Shown piece after piece: positions 47,082-59,353 of a stretch of DNA of 64,000 nucleotides (positions are counted from its first letter, which is position 1; the number at the start of each line of letters is the position of its first letter). Position numbers and translations under genes: made by a program. The notes beneath the pieces were generated by a model, which saw only the letters and a list, made by a program, of their open reading frames with translations, was not told the DNA's origin and did not search any database. The DNA is from Eudorina sp. 2006-703-Eu-15 (lineage: Eukaryota; Chlorophyta; Chlorophyceae; Chlamydomonadales; Volvocaceae): assembly GCA_003117195.1 (NCBI GenBank), contig BDSI01000007.1:1550001-1614000 (forward strand), written 5' to 3'.

Positions 47082-49101
47082 AGAGGACGCTGCCTGCGGA
47101 GCAGCGAAGGTGCATTGCGTGTTCGGATAATAGGCCCTGCGCACAGTCGGTTCTGGAGCGCGTGGACGATGTCATCGGCCTGTTGGCCCAATCAGCTTGG
47201 TGAATATCCAAATGGAGACGTAGAACTACCGCCGTTCGAAGTGCAGTGTTGGCCGCGAAATATCGATTGTACCTGCTGCTGTGATTGGCAGCGGTGCAAG
47301 TTTGAAGGAGGGCATGTAGAGGCACGCTGCCTCGGCCCTGTTGAAAGCTGTGGGGAATCCCCATTGGGGATTAATCTCGAAGTTGTCGAAAGCAACGAAC
47401 ATGAAATATGATATGGCGCCTTGTGACTGCGAATATTACGTCACCTATCTGCTGCTGTGATAGTTTTCGATTGTGGGTAGACGAGGCGTAACGGTTAGAT
47501 ATTACCCAATTGTACTTGCAGTGCAATCGCAAGCGAACTAGCATCACTGGAACCATTACATCGGGAATCTGTTCGCCAACATCGGCAGCCAGTCCTTCTT
47601 CCGGACCAAGGGCTTCCGGACCAACGACCATGAAGGTCCATGATGCAAGTCGTCCCCGAAGGTGTAGCTACCATGTCGCCCTGAACCCTAATTCAGGACC
47701 CATGGGTCAGCCTTCGCTACGCTTTAGCTACCGTATGTTCCTGCATCTACACATCCCTCGAGCCATCCTGCCTTAACAACATTTCGCACGCAGACGACTT
47801 CGCAAGCGAACCGTTCAGCAAGACGCCAGAATGGCCGGCGGCCGGCAAGGTTGCTACGTCTGTACGCCGCGTGAGTGATCCAATGCACGGGCACAATGCC
47901 GCCCCCAAACACAAACAGAGACCCGCTGTAACATCCTTAATAATAACACAGAACCCTGTACAAATCCTCAAGTCTCAGCAGGCCGAAAACAATGGCGCCT
48001 CTCGTATTTGGATAACAGCAAACACTACACCAGATAATGTACAGGACGACTCGAATTGAATTCACCTCACAGGCAACTGCGAGCGAGCATCTACTGTGCT
48101 CGCGACCCTGCAAAGAATTCACTCCCGAGGCACGCACGTTATGTCAGACCAGGAACAATCAAACACCCCTCACACGCATGCCGTAGCCCACCCAGCATGG
48201 ACACGAGGCACTCATGATCAGGCCGCTGTCAACGCGACTGCCCTCAAATCCATGGACATGCCAGCTCAGGCAAATTAATGGTCAACCCCGATTGACCGGC
48301 ATGAGACACAGCTTGGGTTGCTGCACGCATTGGCTCCAGCGGTCACACTAAAGACAAGGATACGTCCGATCCGCGCGATGTAACCTTCCAGGTTCTCAGC
48401 CCCACTTCGCGTGCGCAGGAAAGCGTGCGCGAGATCATTCGGATATGGCGTACGGTGCCACTAGGACGATTGGTGTAGCTGTCCTCACCCGACTCTGAAC
48501 GAGCCTCCCAACAGATACACGTGTGGGCGAAGGGTTTCGGCCCCCAAGTGCACGACCGTTTAGCGCGACAGACGCGAGCTAGAACCAACACTCTGGTGCA
48601 CTGGTCCACAGAAAAAACAAAAAATAATGCCCTCCCGTCACAAGGACACCTGAGAACTGTTGAAACAACCCGTTTCTCATACATCAGCGCACCACATTGC
48701 ACCGCATCACCATGCCCAAATAATGCATGTGTCGATGTAAGCTAGCAATCAGTTGCATGTTGCCCTTGCATCGTCCACCTGGCTTGTGATGTGTCCGTGA
48801 TGTGTCCGGAAAGAATGGAAATAAACCTGACCACGTGTTCACACATTGACCCTTGGGCCCTAATGGTATATATGCAGCGGGACTGACGGCCCACCGCAGT
48901 CGAACATGGCAAGAGACCCGTCAATGCTCGACCCAGTCAATGGCCGGCAGCACGATTGCCTGGTCAACAGCAAGACACAAGATGTGTCTGCGTTCCGGTC
49001 CGAATTTCCAGCCTCGAAGCTGCGCAGTGTCCCCCTCTACGAGGCCAGCCACACCCCGTGAACCCTTGGACAAGGTATACGGACCGCATAGGATGATACC
49101 C
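47082..49101. other. Intergenic region
   Basis: Only a LINE 3'-tail scrap is recognised (about 47918-47948, GACCCGCTGTAACATCC then TTAATAATAA, sense orientation). Confidence 0.35.
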
Positions 49102-50046
49102 TCAAACCTCAGCCTCCTCGCAATCTTGAAACATCTCCTCCATCTCCTCCACCTCAGCCAGCCGATCTAGGTCCCGAACCACGCGGCGGACGCGGCGCAG
49201 ACCGCAGCAGCACGTCCGCATCGCGCCGCTGACGCCACACATTGCCGACACGAAGGTAACGGTGACCTCCTCAGATTTCTGCCGCCGTTCTGCAGAGCTG
49301 CTCATGCCGTCGTCAACGCAATAAGAAGAACGATCCTCCAAGATGCCGCGTGGCGCTGAATTAGCCCGCACTGCGCCCAGCCAAACGGCCTGGGACAGCG
49401 GAGTGCAATGCGCACGGTCCTCGTCGTTGCCAGCGTCGTTGGAAGAATCCACAGGACGACGAAAGGCTGCAGCAGGCGACTTGGATGCGCTCACTGCAGG
49501 CTGGTAACTGGCCGAGCTCGCGGACCGACTGCAAGTCGGGGCCTCGGCGAAAGTGCCGGCATGCGAAGATGTGGAGACGAAGCACGAAACGCTTTCATCG
49601 AACTGGTTTTCTGCGTCGTCATCCCAGCTTCCCTGGTTTTCGGTTGCGTCGGTGCTCTGCGAAATTCTGAAGCGGTGCTGCATATTCGTCTTGAGTTCAA
49701 CCGTGTTGTGGCCTCCGTGAGCAACGTCATCCTCGCCCGCGCAGGGCGCGAGAACAGCCGAGCAGTCCCAACCAGTCGCAGAGCTGAACGACGAGGCAGC
49801 CCGCTGGATTTGGATCAGGCTGTTGGATCGAGTTGGAGTCTCCGGCGGGCAAGGTGTGAAGACCAGCGAGGACTGACGGCGGCTGAGGCGGCCGCAATCG
49901 GTCAAGGATGCCGCTGACTGCAAGACGACCGTCGTGATGGCCCCGGAACACATGCCATGAAAGCTGGATTGTACACGCCGCATTTCGCGTGTTGCGAAGA
50001 CGTCCGTTGTGACGGGCAAGGTTCCGCGCTTGTCACCTTCCCGCAC
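49102..50046 (-). CDS. Hypothetical single-exon protein
   Basis: A 314-codon open frame from the ATG at 50046. Composition is Ser/Ala-rich with scattered Cys and no tandem repeats. Its C-terminal 30 residues form an acidic, probably helical segment (LDRLAEVEEMEEMFQ). No signal peptide, membrane segment or known motif is seen. In GC-rich DNA a frame of this length can occur by chance, and a 169-codon frame overlaps it on the other strand; the low-repeat, amphipathic C-terminus favours a real protein. It could also be one exon of a longer gene. Confidence 0.42.
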   Translation of the reverse strand: MREGDKRGTLPVTTDVFATREMRRVQSSFHGMCSGAITTVVLQSAASLTDCGRLSRRQSSLVFTPCPPETPTRSNSLIQIQRAASSFSSATGWDCSAVLAPCAGEDDVAHGGHNTVELKTNMQHRFRISQSTDATENQGSWDDDAENQFDESVSCFVSTSSHAGTFAEAPTCSRSASSASYQPAVSASKSPAAAFRRPVDSSNDAGNDEDRAHCTPLSQAVWLGAVRANSAPRGILEDRSSYCVDDGMSSSAERRQKSEEVTVTFVSAMCGVSGAMRTCCCGLRRVRRVVRDLDRLAEVEEMEEMFQDCEEAEV

Positions 50047-50391
50047 TTTTCACCAAAACTAAAAGAAATTGAGTTTCACTTCGAGCTTGGTATGAATGTT
50101 TGCTTTTACAGCCTTGTAAGTGATAAACGGTGTTTGCGTGTTTGAGAAATGCCCATGAAGTTTTCATTTCGCCGCCCGTATACGACGTACGGTAGGGGAA
50201 ACAGGCGGCAAAATAAATTCATAGAGCTTAATTGCTGTAGGAAGTAAAACGTATTTCACATCATCTAAAGGCCTGCTCTGGACATATCTTAAGGCTTGAG
50301 TGTGACTCTGGCGTACGCCTTGCGACGTTTCGGAAACGCCGTGACGACTTCGGCCAACGGCTGCGTAACGATTTGGGCCGTCGCATTTCGG

Positions 50392-52322
50392 ATGCGTATG
50401 ATGCTTGAGATTGTATCAATTATGCTTTTGCTGTCGTTGGCTTATGGAGATGCGTCAGCTGGCATGTCCTTCGGCGGTCGTCGCGGACTTCGTCAGCAGT
50501 TCTACCAAGATGGCGTCTCTGTAGACCAGGTGATATAAAGAAAATGTTACTGAATCATATCATGGAAGTTTTTTGTTCGTGAAGTTTGTACGCGCAGAGC
50601 TTGAACAGGGCAAAGACCGAGTGTCTCGACTGCGTTTCCATGCCTGCACTGCGCATACATGAACCGATTTCCCCCGACAAGGTCTGAACTAGCTGTGTGC
50701 ATGTTCCCATGTTATTCATGTCGTGCAGGTAGCAGCGCTGACTTCGGTTTCCGACCAACTTGACGCCGCGTTGGGGAAGCCAACCAGCACCAGCACCGAC
50801 AGCACGAGCTACGCGCAAAGTCAGTCAGAACCGCGATTGATAACTTCAGCATATCCTTTCCTTGCATTGATTGGCGCCGAGCCAAATTTCCCGACTTGGC
50901 GCAATTTCATGTTGTCTGCCCGCTCAGTTACCTGTTGTAATGATTGCCCTCCCTGTTACACCCTTGGTCGCATTTGTATGCTATCGAAGACGCGGGCTCC
51001 CAAGAACCTGTTGTCTACCAGGACAACGGCCCGGCCGCGACCTACGGCACTTACAACAGCGGGCAAGGTCCCGAGATTTTGCAGCTGCACAACCAATATC
51101 GCGCTGTGCACCGTGCCCCGCCGCTGGCATGGTCAACCTCTCTGATGGCCTCCGCCCAGACCTGGGCTGATGGCTTGGCGGGCGGATGCACCTTCTACCA
51201 CAGCGGAACGCCGGATGTGGGCGAGAACCTGGCTGCAGGTACTTCACGCGCGGGCACAGTGGGCGCGCGGCCATGCAGTTGCTGTGCGTTAGTATTTTGC
51301 AGCGGCCATATCCCAGGACACTTTCGAAGTAACTAGTAATCTTGTGTTGAGCCGACCCAAATCGAGTTCGGCAGTTTTTCGTGAACCTACGGTAGTGTGC
51401 TCGCAGCCTCGCACCAATGCCGAACATCAACTGCAACCGGTCTGCTGTCCCATGCCTTTTGAATAACAGCCAGATCTGCGCTAAAGTGCTATCGATCTGC
51501 ATCCGTACGGCTGTGTAATGTGCGACCAGGTTACAACTCGTGGGCCGAGGTTGCAAGCGCTTGGTACGAAGAGGTAAGAGTGGAGGCCACGCCGGCAGGC
51601 ACCGTGAGATTTGCAGCGAAGCTCCTCTCAACGTGTGGTGACAGGGCATGTACACATGACGACGATGTCCGCCACGCGCTGGTGTCCGCTGTCGGGCCCA
51701 CTTCATGCCGAATCGCCTGCGCTGTCTCTCATCCATGTACACCGCTCTTTTAGGTCACCGTGGATGTCTTCTCGTGTCCTGTACGCCGCTCTTTTAGGTC
51801 ACCGTGGATGTCTTCTCGTGTCCTGCAGATCAACCAGTACAACTACATGTACCCGGTCTTCAGCGAGGCCACGGGGCACGCGACCCAGATGCTGTGGGAG
51901 AGCACGAGCGAGGTCGGCTGCGCCGCAAGCGTGTCCGCAGCCAGTTGTTGGCAGCGCACAGTCTACGTGTGCCACTACAGTCCTCCTGGTGAGTTGTCGC
52001 TCACTCTCCCGGGGGCTGATGGAATGCCGGGCCGGCTATGCAAAGACAAACAATGGGCGGTGCGGGGGTCCCAGCATGCAACGAGCGCGATGAGGCGCCT
52101 ACCAGCTATCTGGGGCCGTTGGAACACCCGGTCGGGACACGGATCCACCTTGTAATGGTTACATGCAACGAGCGCAACATGCAACGATGTGGGTCAGCGT
52201 CGTACCGTGACGTGACACACCGGCACATGCGCCAATGCGCTGGTTGCTTTGGCGTCCTCACTGCCCCATCAACAGGCAACGTGGAGGGACAGTTCCAAAA
52301 CAACGTCATGCCGCCATCCTGA
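50392..52322 (+). CDS. Secreted CAP-domain (PR-1/SCP-like) protein
   Basis: Six exons with matching phases, 50392-50529, 50729-50819, 50990-51238, 51530-51573, 51829-51988 and 52276-52322, encode 242 aa. Exon 1 is a signal peptide (MRMMLEIVSIMLLLSLAYG). A Ser/Thr-rich linker follows, then the CAP domain: ILQLHNQYRAVHRAPPLAW, AQTWADGLAGGCTFYHSG, VGENLAAG, SWAEVASAWYEE, TGHATQMLWESTSEVGC, VYVCHYSPPGN. The cavity residues (His of LHNQYRAVH, Glu of GEN, Glu of the SWAE region, His of GHATQ) and paired Cys are all present. Family members are extracellular sterol/lipid-binding or defence-related proteins; in algae the role is unknown. Exon 2's donor (CAAA|GTCAGT) is the weakest junction. A TGTAA poly(A)-type motif lies at 52450-52454. 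Intron 5 carries a SINE tail. Confidence 0.92.
51746..51827 (+). repeat. 44-bp tandem duplication just before a splice acceptor
   Basis: Two copies of CTCTTTTAGGTCACCGTGG plus following sequence lie at the end of intron 4 of the CAP gene. Only the second copy continues into TGCAG and exon 5. Confidence 0.85.
52085..52166 (+). mobile_element. SINE 3'-tail fragment in a CAP-gene intron
   Basis: Matches the SINE tail (GAGGCGCCTACCAGCTATCT, CCGTTGGAACACCCGGTCGG, CACCTTGTAATGGTTACAT) within intron 5. Confidence 0.7.
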
Positions 52323-52806
52323 GTTTGCTTGATGATCACTGGGTGTCGTACATATGACGGCCGTACCTCAGCCGATTTCGAGACTCAAAGGCGTACGAGT
52401 ATTCATCCGGGCCTGGCGTGGTGGCGCTGTGACTCTGTGGGCCGCCGCTTGTAAGCTGTCCTTGATCGCAGCGGATGTGAGACTATTGCCTTGGAAGGCG
52501 GGACGCAGCGAGCTGCGTTTCTGGAGCCCAGTGCAGAAAGGGTTACGTGCGAACACGCTGTATAAGTGAGACGCACATATACTGGTATCTCGTAAGGCTG
52601 GACAACAAGGCTGCTGGTACTGTCGAATGCTTATTGCCCTTTCCCTGAGAAACGCGAGATATTCACCTGGACCCAGTTGAATCTTGCTGTACAACTAATA
52701 ACCGCCAACGGGGTGCGAAGGGCAGATAGCGTTTGTTCAAGCCTTCATCTTCCTGCGTACCTCATCAGTGCATTTGCATTCGAAGATTCTCAGACCCTTT
52801 GGTTTT
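52323..52806. other. Short intergenic region behind the CAP gene
   Basis: Contains the TGTAA motif at 52450-52454. Nothing else is recognised. Confidence 0.3.
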
Positions 52807-55800
52807 TATTATTAGGATGTTACAGCGGACCCCGCGGGTCATCGGTGACAGCCCCGGTGACAGCCGAGGCTTCCTCACCATACACTGCCTAAATGAACTA
52901 ACGCCACCATGGCGCTCCGGACAGGCTCCCCAAGTGCACCGAAACACTCCCCGGGCCCACACTACCAGGGAACCACCCCGTTCCTGAGAACCAACCATGG
53001 CAAGGGATAAAGCCCGCTCAGGGGGAGTTAGCCACCATGGCGCCCCTATTAGCGAACCACCACCCCCACCAAGGCGGGGTTACTTCTCCAGCGGTGGCCC
53101 GTAGTCTTGGAAGGCCACGGGGGCTCGCGAGTCACCATTCAGGGGCCTGCCCGTACGGTCCCACCGGGCCGAAAAAACTGCCCACACCTAGCGATAGCTC
53201 CACTGGGCGTCAGTGCCCTGACCACCCGCGGTCTATTACGACAGAGTACCTACAGGGCTTAAGAATCCTGGCCTGACGGAACCGGGCCTCGGCACACAAG
53301 ACGACCGTCCTGCACTTTCAGGATCGGGTGTGTAGTCCCCACCGCTGACCACCCTTTCACTGGGACTCCCAGCTCAGCGAAGTCGTAGAGCCGGCTCCAA
53401 AAGTCTGCCACTGCCCGCCGGGCGGCTAGCCCTTCAGCGTCCCCTAAGGACCCCGGGATCCCGCCCGCGTTCCTGGACCTGTCGGCCCTCAGGGCTCGCC
53501 GGCCCGTTTCCATGGCACTGGTTGCCGCCAAGACGACAACGTCCCAGACACACTGTTGCACACCCACGGGGGGCGTTGCGAGCCACACCTGCTGCCTTTG
53601 AAGGCTCACCCCTAGCCTTGCCTCGATCTGTGCGACAACCGCTTGTGCCACCCCACAGCCCCAAAAATGGTGTTGCCTGGGTGTTGGCCGTATCGCCCCG
53701 GCGCCGGGGTACGTCCCGCATCCACAAGGGGCCACCGCCGCCCCCCTCATGTGGGAGTTACCAAGCATTGGGATGCCATCAACCGCCAGTCGCCAATACG
53801 CCTCCTTATTGGAGTTTTCCCACTTGGTCTCCGTCCACATCCGCTGCATGTTCTCTATTACCTTGGAAACCATCCTCGACACTTCTGGCGCAGTATCCTC
53901 TACCCCAAGCGCTTCGCAAACAAAGCGTGTGTGCGCCGCACGCCTCGCCTCCCCCAGGCTTTGCAGCTGCAGTGTCGTGCCATACCGCACGGTGTACTCG
54001 TGGAGTGCCACCTTGAGGCCGTTTTGCAGCCTCCACCCCATGCGCCTCACCAGCATTTCCGTGACTTCCTCTCTCCCTGGGGTGGTCGCCTCGGTGGGCC
54101 CCAGGGACCCCTCGGCGGCTTCCCACCACCCTGGTGGGATGTCTTGTCGGAGCGCTTCTAGGGCCGCCTCACACTCCCTCCACCGGTCCCACTCCTGCCA
54201 CCCGTCGGCTCCTACCCCCAAGCATTCCCTAACAAACATTGCCCATCCCCGGCGACGCTGGCGCTGTGTGCGGGCGGTCGGGGGTTCGCGTCCAAGTTCC
54301 TCTCCCATCCGTCCGTCGTGTCCCGGAGCCGGGATATCACTCGAACCGCATGCCCAATGGTCCTCAGCGACAGGCATTTGGCAAGGGCGGCATGCCTATG
54401 TTCGAGCCCCGGTCGCTCGCCTAGTTGCAGCCCGTGTGGTAATAGCGGGTTGCCCCACAGCGGTGCATTCCAGCACCAGCCCCCTGGGGTCAGGGGCTCC
54501 GCCTCAACATCGATCACGGGCGGGAGGGCACTCAGTGCCCTTGCTATCCGATTCACTCCCTCCGGTAGTCCGGGGCAGTCCAGCCATGGTCCTGCATGGG
54601 GCGCCGTCAAGGCCATAATGGGTTCGAAGCCCGGTATCGCTCCACGTAGGAACTCAAGCAGAATTCGCCGCCACGGGGCGTCTGCCCCGCCCTTGGGTCC
54701 CTGGACGAAGCGGACCGCCCACCCGGCCCATCTGGCCCGCGCGTGCTCCAGCAGGGGTAGGGCCCCAAACCCTCCTCCCGTCGGGTGCCCTGCCAACAGC
54801 GATTTGGGAACCCCTGTTGCCCTCCGTTCTGTGTCGTCGGGGCCGAGTCCTCTATCGATTAAGCGAGCCGCCAACTTCTCCCAGGCCACACTCTCTCTCT
54901 GGGGCGGTAATCCGCCGTGCTCCATGTGCCACGTCACTCGCTGCAGTCCATATGCTGCCGCTGATGATGCCCTCCCGAATATCGACAGGGATAGCCGCGA
55001 TAGCGCCTGAAGGCGCTCTTTCACCTTGTCCCCGTGCGCCCTCCAGTCCAGTTCAGCGTCCCTTCCCAGGTTCGTGAAAGGGAGGTTAAGCGCAGTGGCG
55101 CGGTGAACAATCCTCAACCCCGCGACGTCCTGACCCTCGCCCAACGCGACTGTGCCCGACTCGTCCGCCGCCCCTACAACCAGAAGCTCCACCTTGTCGA
55201 GATTGAGCTGTTGCCCCGACGCCTTCGCGTATGTGTCCATATATTCCAGGAATGGAGCCACGGCCTGGGTGTTCTCCAGCACTACTTCCGTATCATCCGC
55301 AAATTGCACCGCCGTTGTGAGCTCGCTATCCTGCGGTCCTAACTTGATCCCTACCCCGCATTGCTGCAGCCAGCAAAGCAGCGCCTGTGCTGCAAACAGA
55401 TATAGCAGTGGTGCTAACGGGCACCCCTGCCTGACTCCCGCCGTCATGGGGACTAGCTCCGACTTGTACCCATTCACCACTGCTCTCGCCGCTGTCTCCG
55501 ACAGGATGGTACGGGTCCACTTCATCAGCCCTTCCCCGGCCCCCATCGCGTCCATGCACCCCATGAGGAAGGGCCGGTCTAGAGTATCGTACGCTTTCGC
55601 GATGTCCAGGAAGGCTATGCAGCCTGATCGGCCCTGCTGTGCCAGCAGGTGGGGCAGGTACCGCAGAAACAGCACATTTGCGCCTATCAGTCTCCCCGGG
55701 AGAAACGCCGACTGTTCCAGGGTGACCACCTTGCCTAGGGCTGGGCCCAGGCGGTTGGCTAGCACCTTCGCTAGAATGCGATAGTCCGTGCACAGCAGTG

Positions 55801-56500
55801 TAATCGGCCGATAGCTACCTGGCAGGTACCGATGCCCCCGATTCTTGTACAGAATGGTGATGATCCCGTCAAGGAACCCGTCCGGCGTTCGCCCTAGGGT
55901 TCCAATGGCCGTGTACAGATTCGCCAACACGTCTGCAAACTTCGCCCGGTATCCCTTATACAGCTCGCCCGGGATACCGTCCCATCCTGGCGATTTTCCC
56001 GGGCGCAGCGTTTTCAAGACACTTCCTACCTCCGTGGCGGACACCTCCATCGAGCCGATGTCTGCTGCTTGGTCCTCCGGTATCCTTAGGTTTCGGTGCC
56101 GCAGGGCCTGCAGCACTTGCTCCCTATCCTCCGCTGTCACATTCGCCGGGGATTGGCAAATCGTCCCCCAGTAGTCCGCGACCACTTGTGGCAGTTTCTT
56201 CGCAGTCGTAACCAAGTTCCCGTGCTTGTCCCTAAGCCCAGCTACCACGTTCTGCGCCTGGGGTGGCTTGACCAGGGCCGTCAGGGCTCGGTTCGGCCGT
56301 TCCCCTTCCCGTAGCCATTGCACCCGCAGCCGACGCCGGATGTCGTCCCCTTCCTCTCTAAGAGCGGCCCGTACCTCCGTCTGCGCTTCCACCATTTCTT
56401 GAATCGACGCGGGGTCGCCGGGTGCCTCGGCGGCCTTCAGTTCTGCTTGCTCCGCTCGCTCGATGGCAGTCCGGCTCCGAGCCCCCGGTCGTACACGCGC
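52807..56500 (-). mobile_element. L1-type LINE, 5'-truncated
   Basis: From the 5' side (right) it has the RT region, the C-terminal domain, a 3' UTR of about 450 bp and a tail CGCTGTAACATCCTAATAATAA. The endonuclease domain and 5' UTR are missing; the 5' boundary is approximate. Its 3' end recurs in fragments near 13.8, 23.6, 26.7, 28.6, 31.0, 39.7, 47.9 and 60.8 kb. Confidence 0.88.
53259..56468 (-). pseudogene. LINE reverse transcriptase ORF, one frameshift
   Basis: The first frame (to 54212) covers the RT. Counted from the Met at 56395, it has GKSPGWDGIPGELYK (about 133-147), YRPITLL (195-201), LDIAKAYDTLDR (263-274, motif A), AGVRQGCPLAPLL (319-331, motif B), FADD (365-368, motif C) and NLDK. 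All catalytic Asp are present. Near 54300 the frame shifts; the second frame carries the C-terminal region with an HHFWGC metal-binding-like cluster and stops at 53259. The order RT then zinc-finger-like C-terminus fits L1-type non-LTR elements. Not active because of 5' truncation and the frameshift. Confidence 0.88.
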
Positions 56501-57208
56501 ATGTCTGGCGTGCGTGAGGGACTATGGCTTGCGTGGATCTGGGACCTGGCCAGTGAGGTCAGGGATGCCGTTGCATCCACCCAGAGATTTGCATATGGGT
56601 TCCGATATGCAATTGACTGCAGGCGATTGCGCGCATGCAATGCGAGTAGCGGTATCTCTAGATGCAAATTGAATTGAATGGGTTACAGAGGTAGCGCAGT
56701 AGTCGGGGACCGGCAGTGCGCGCCTGAGGGCCTGGTGGACAAAACCCGCATCCAAATTGTGCATGCACTCCTTACGGCCTAACGTGCTCGATGGATGGCA
56801 TCGTACATGGCCTTTTTGTTACATCGGAAGGTCTTGAATCGACTTACGGTCAAGGTAGGGCCGACCGCAATGAAATGCTTTAAAAAAATCAAACACGCCA
56901 CTCCGCGACCCTGTGCTGCAAGCACGACTCGCACCTCCGCCTCACCACGCGCGCAGCTACAACCTGAGATATCCCAAGCAAGCGAAAAACGCGTGTGTCG
57001 AAATCAGTCGCGCGGAGTCCAGTCACAACCCTATCCGGGATTACAGCCTCACTCCAGCCTCACCTTGGGGTAACACAGCACCGAAAACCATCGCTCCACT
57101 CGACCGACTGGCTAGCCCGTCACGACGCTCCAGGACGTTCCCCAATCTGGCTCAGCAAACGACGCTCTCTCAGCGACAGATATCAGGACCGCGCGTGGGA
57201 GAGTTGCT
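56501..57208. other. Intergenic region between the LINE and the tRNA-binding gene
   Basis: Probably the 3' UTR of the gene at 57209-59353; a TGTAA motif on the minus strand sits at about 56822-56818. Nothing else is recognised. Confidence 0.4.
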
Positions 57209-59353
57209 TTATGCGATGCTGGCTCCCTTGAGCGACGCCGCCCGGACAGGCCCAGCGCTGGTAAGCATCACTGCGTCGCGGAAGCACGCCACCGCCTCCC
57301 CGTCCGTCTTGAGCAGCGGCTGCACGGCCTCCCAAAGCTTCTTCTTCTGGACGCGGTTGGGCTCCGCGGGCGCGGCCTGCAGCAGGGCGGGCGGCATGCG
57401 CGCAAGGCACACGTTGCAGAATTGCGATACACCCGGCAGGCCGTACTCCTGAGCGGGCGTCGGGTGCCTGTTTACCGTCCCCATAGCATATGATGGACAC
57501 TCTGCGCCTCGGAAGATGACAATCTTACGCAACAAGAACGATGCAGGACATTGTTCCCTGATAAAACGATTTCCTCGCATATGAATGATTAACTGGAATT
57601 TGCTGGGATTAGCCATCGTACCACTTTCACGGTGAATTGTGTCACGCCGGATGGGCCACCGAACACCGCAACGCAACTGCCCTCCAGTTGCTCCTATCCT
57701 TGTTGCCGCTGCTCACCTGGTTCTTTCCACCCTCCCCGAAGAACACCCGCTCGCCGACGGGCGCCTCCGCCGGGGGCGCCAGCGGCTCCACCTCAGTGTG
57801 CGCATCGTTGGAGGCGCAGAGGACCTGGCAGACCGAGGGTGCCGAAAGGCCAACCAATGAGGGACAGATACATGGAACCACAAATGAACTGCATGAATGC
57901 ACACCGCACACCGCTGCTGCCCGCGTGGGCAGCTGGGATGAAGCGCGCCTATCAGCGCCGCATTGCAGCGCGTGGAACAGGACAGCAAGCGCATGTCCGC
58001 CACATGCGTCCACGCTGGTCCACGAGAACACCAGTGCACTACTGCTTCCTCCTCCTCTCCTCACCATGCCGTTCGACTTGATGCCACGCATGTTCCGGGG
58101 CTTGAGGTTGCAGAGCACAATCACCTTGCGGTCCTGCGCCCGGAGGAAGCCACAGCAGATTTGCTCTCCACGTTTCGAAAATTCTAAGCCCTCTAGAGAG
58201 CAGTCAGGTCGCGGCAGTCAAGTCAGGCTCACGCTGTACCCGGTTCGACAACTGACGTTCAACGCGCAGAGGCAAAGCGTGCCCGCATCGGATTAGTACA
58301 CAGGCGAAGAGCACGTGATGCGGGGACGGACGGTAAATTTGTAATACATGGCAGGAACCGCCCCGTGGGGAGAACGCTGTGCAAGCCCAATGGGAGAGTG
58401 ACCGGAGGTGCACATTGCCCTCTCATGCATGCCGTTATCGTCGACGCAAGCAAGCCCCCGACCGCAGTTTGATCGCCGCGTCGTGCTGCCGAAATTACTG
58501 CCCCATATGCGACAGATGGCATCAGCAGGGAACCGCACATCAGAAGCATCGCCGCCCACACATGCCGGACGCTTCAGGCTCGATGGCTCTGCAGGGAAAA
58601 ATCAGCCGCCCTGGTCCTGATACCAAACCCCTCCGGCTCCCCCGATTTGAGCAGCAGTCAGTCACCTGCATCGCCTCCAGCGGCATATACTTGACCAACC
58701 CCGACACGATAGTGCGTGGCTCGGGCTCGCCCACATCAATTTGCTCCACGTAGAGGCTGCACCGATCAGGATGACAGGGACGGAGCAGCGCAGTCAATCA
58801 CGAGATGGCATGCCGATGAGTGAGGATGCGGGCCACACGCGGTGAGCAAGGCAGAGGGCATCAACACCGACGTGCTTCATGTCCTGTACGGGGTGTTCCC
58901 CATGCTTATGCAGGCGGTGCACAGTTTCACTGGTGTGCGGGCAGCCCGAACTGGGAAACGCAAGCCAGACATGCCCGCCTGCTCACACCCCGCACGTGGC
59001 TTTTGAGGCTCTGCTGGGCACAAGAATCGCGGTCACCTGTCGGCGTCCGGGTGCTGCTCGCACTTGACGATCTTGCCGACACGGATGTCCATGGCAGCCG
59101 GGTCCGCAGCTGCTGCATCGGTGGCTGTCGTTTCTGGCGCCGCAGCCGTGTCCATCGTCTGCGCTGCTGCGTTGCAGACGCTGCGGTGGATACGCTGCTC
59201 TTGTATGCGCAGAGCGTAGATGGCCTGCGCGTAGGGTGTGGTGCCCGGAGCACGAGCTACGGATGATGGCCGGTAGGGAGTAAAAGGCAGCGCGTCTCGA
59301 CGCGACTGGCGAGCGCCAGCAGTACGCCGAACGGTATTGAGGTGCGAGGCCAT
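57209..59353 (-). CDS. EMAP-II/ARC1-type tRNA-binding domain protein with N-terminal extension
   Basis: Five exons, 59353-59037, 58756-58666, 58133-58065, 57824-57717 and 57376-57209, encode 250 aa with all phases matching. The domain starts MDIRVGKIVKCEQHPDAD and continues LYVEQIDVGEPEPRTIVSGL, VIVLCNLKPRNMRGIKSNGM, LCASNDAHTEVEPLAPP, GERVFFGEG, LWEAVQPLLKT and SAGPVRAASLKGASI. This is the complete OB-fold tRNA-binding module plus the EMAP-II C-terminal extension, as in Arc1p, AIMP1 and the tails of some tyrosyl/methionyl-tRNA synthetases. The approximately 85-residue N-terminus is rich in Arg, Ala and Ser with few acidic residues, compatible with an organelle transit peptide (inference), and has no synthetase domain. 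It would bind tRNA and assist aminoacylation. Divergent from DRC5, 385 bp apart. Confidence 0.92.

Noticed and set aside
49408..49917. 169-codon plus-strand frame
   Set aside because: Overlaps the longer minus-strand frame at 49102-50046 and shows no motif.
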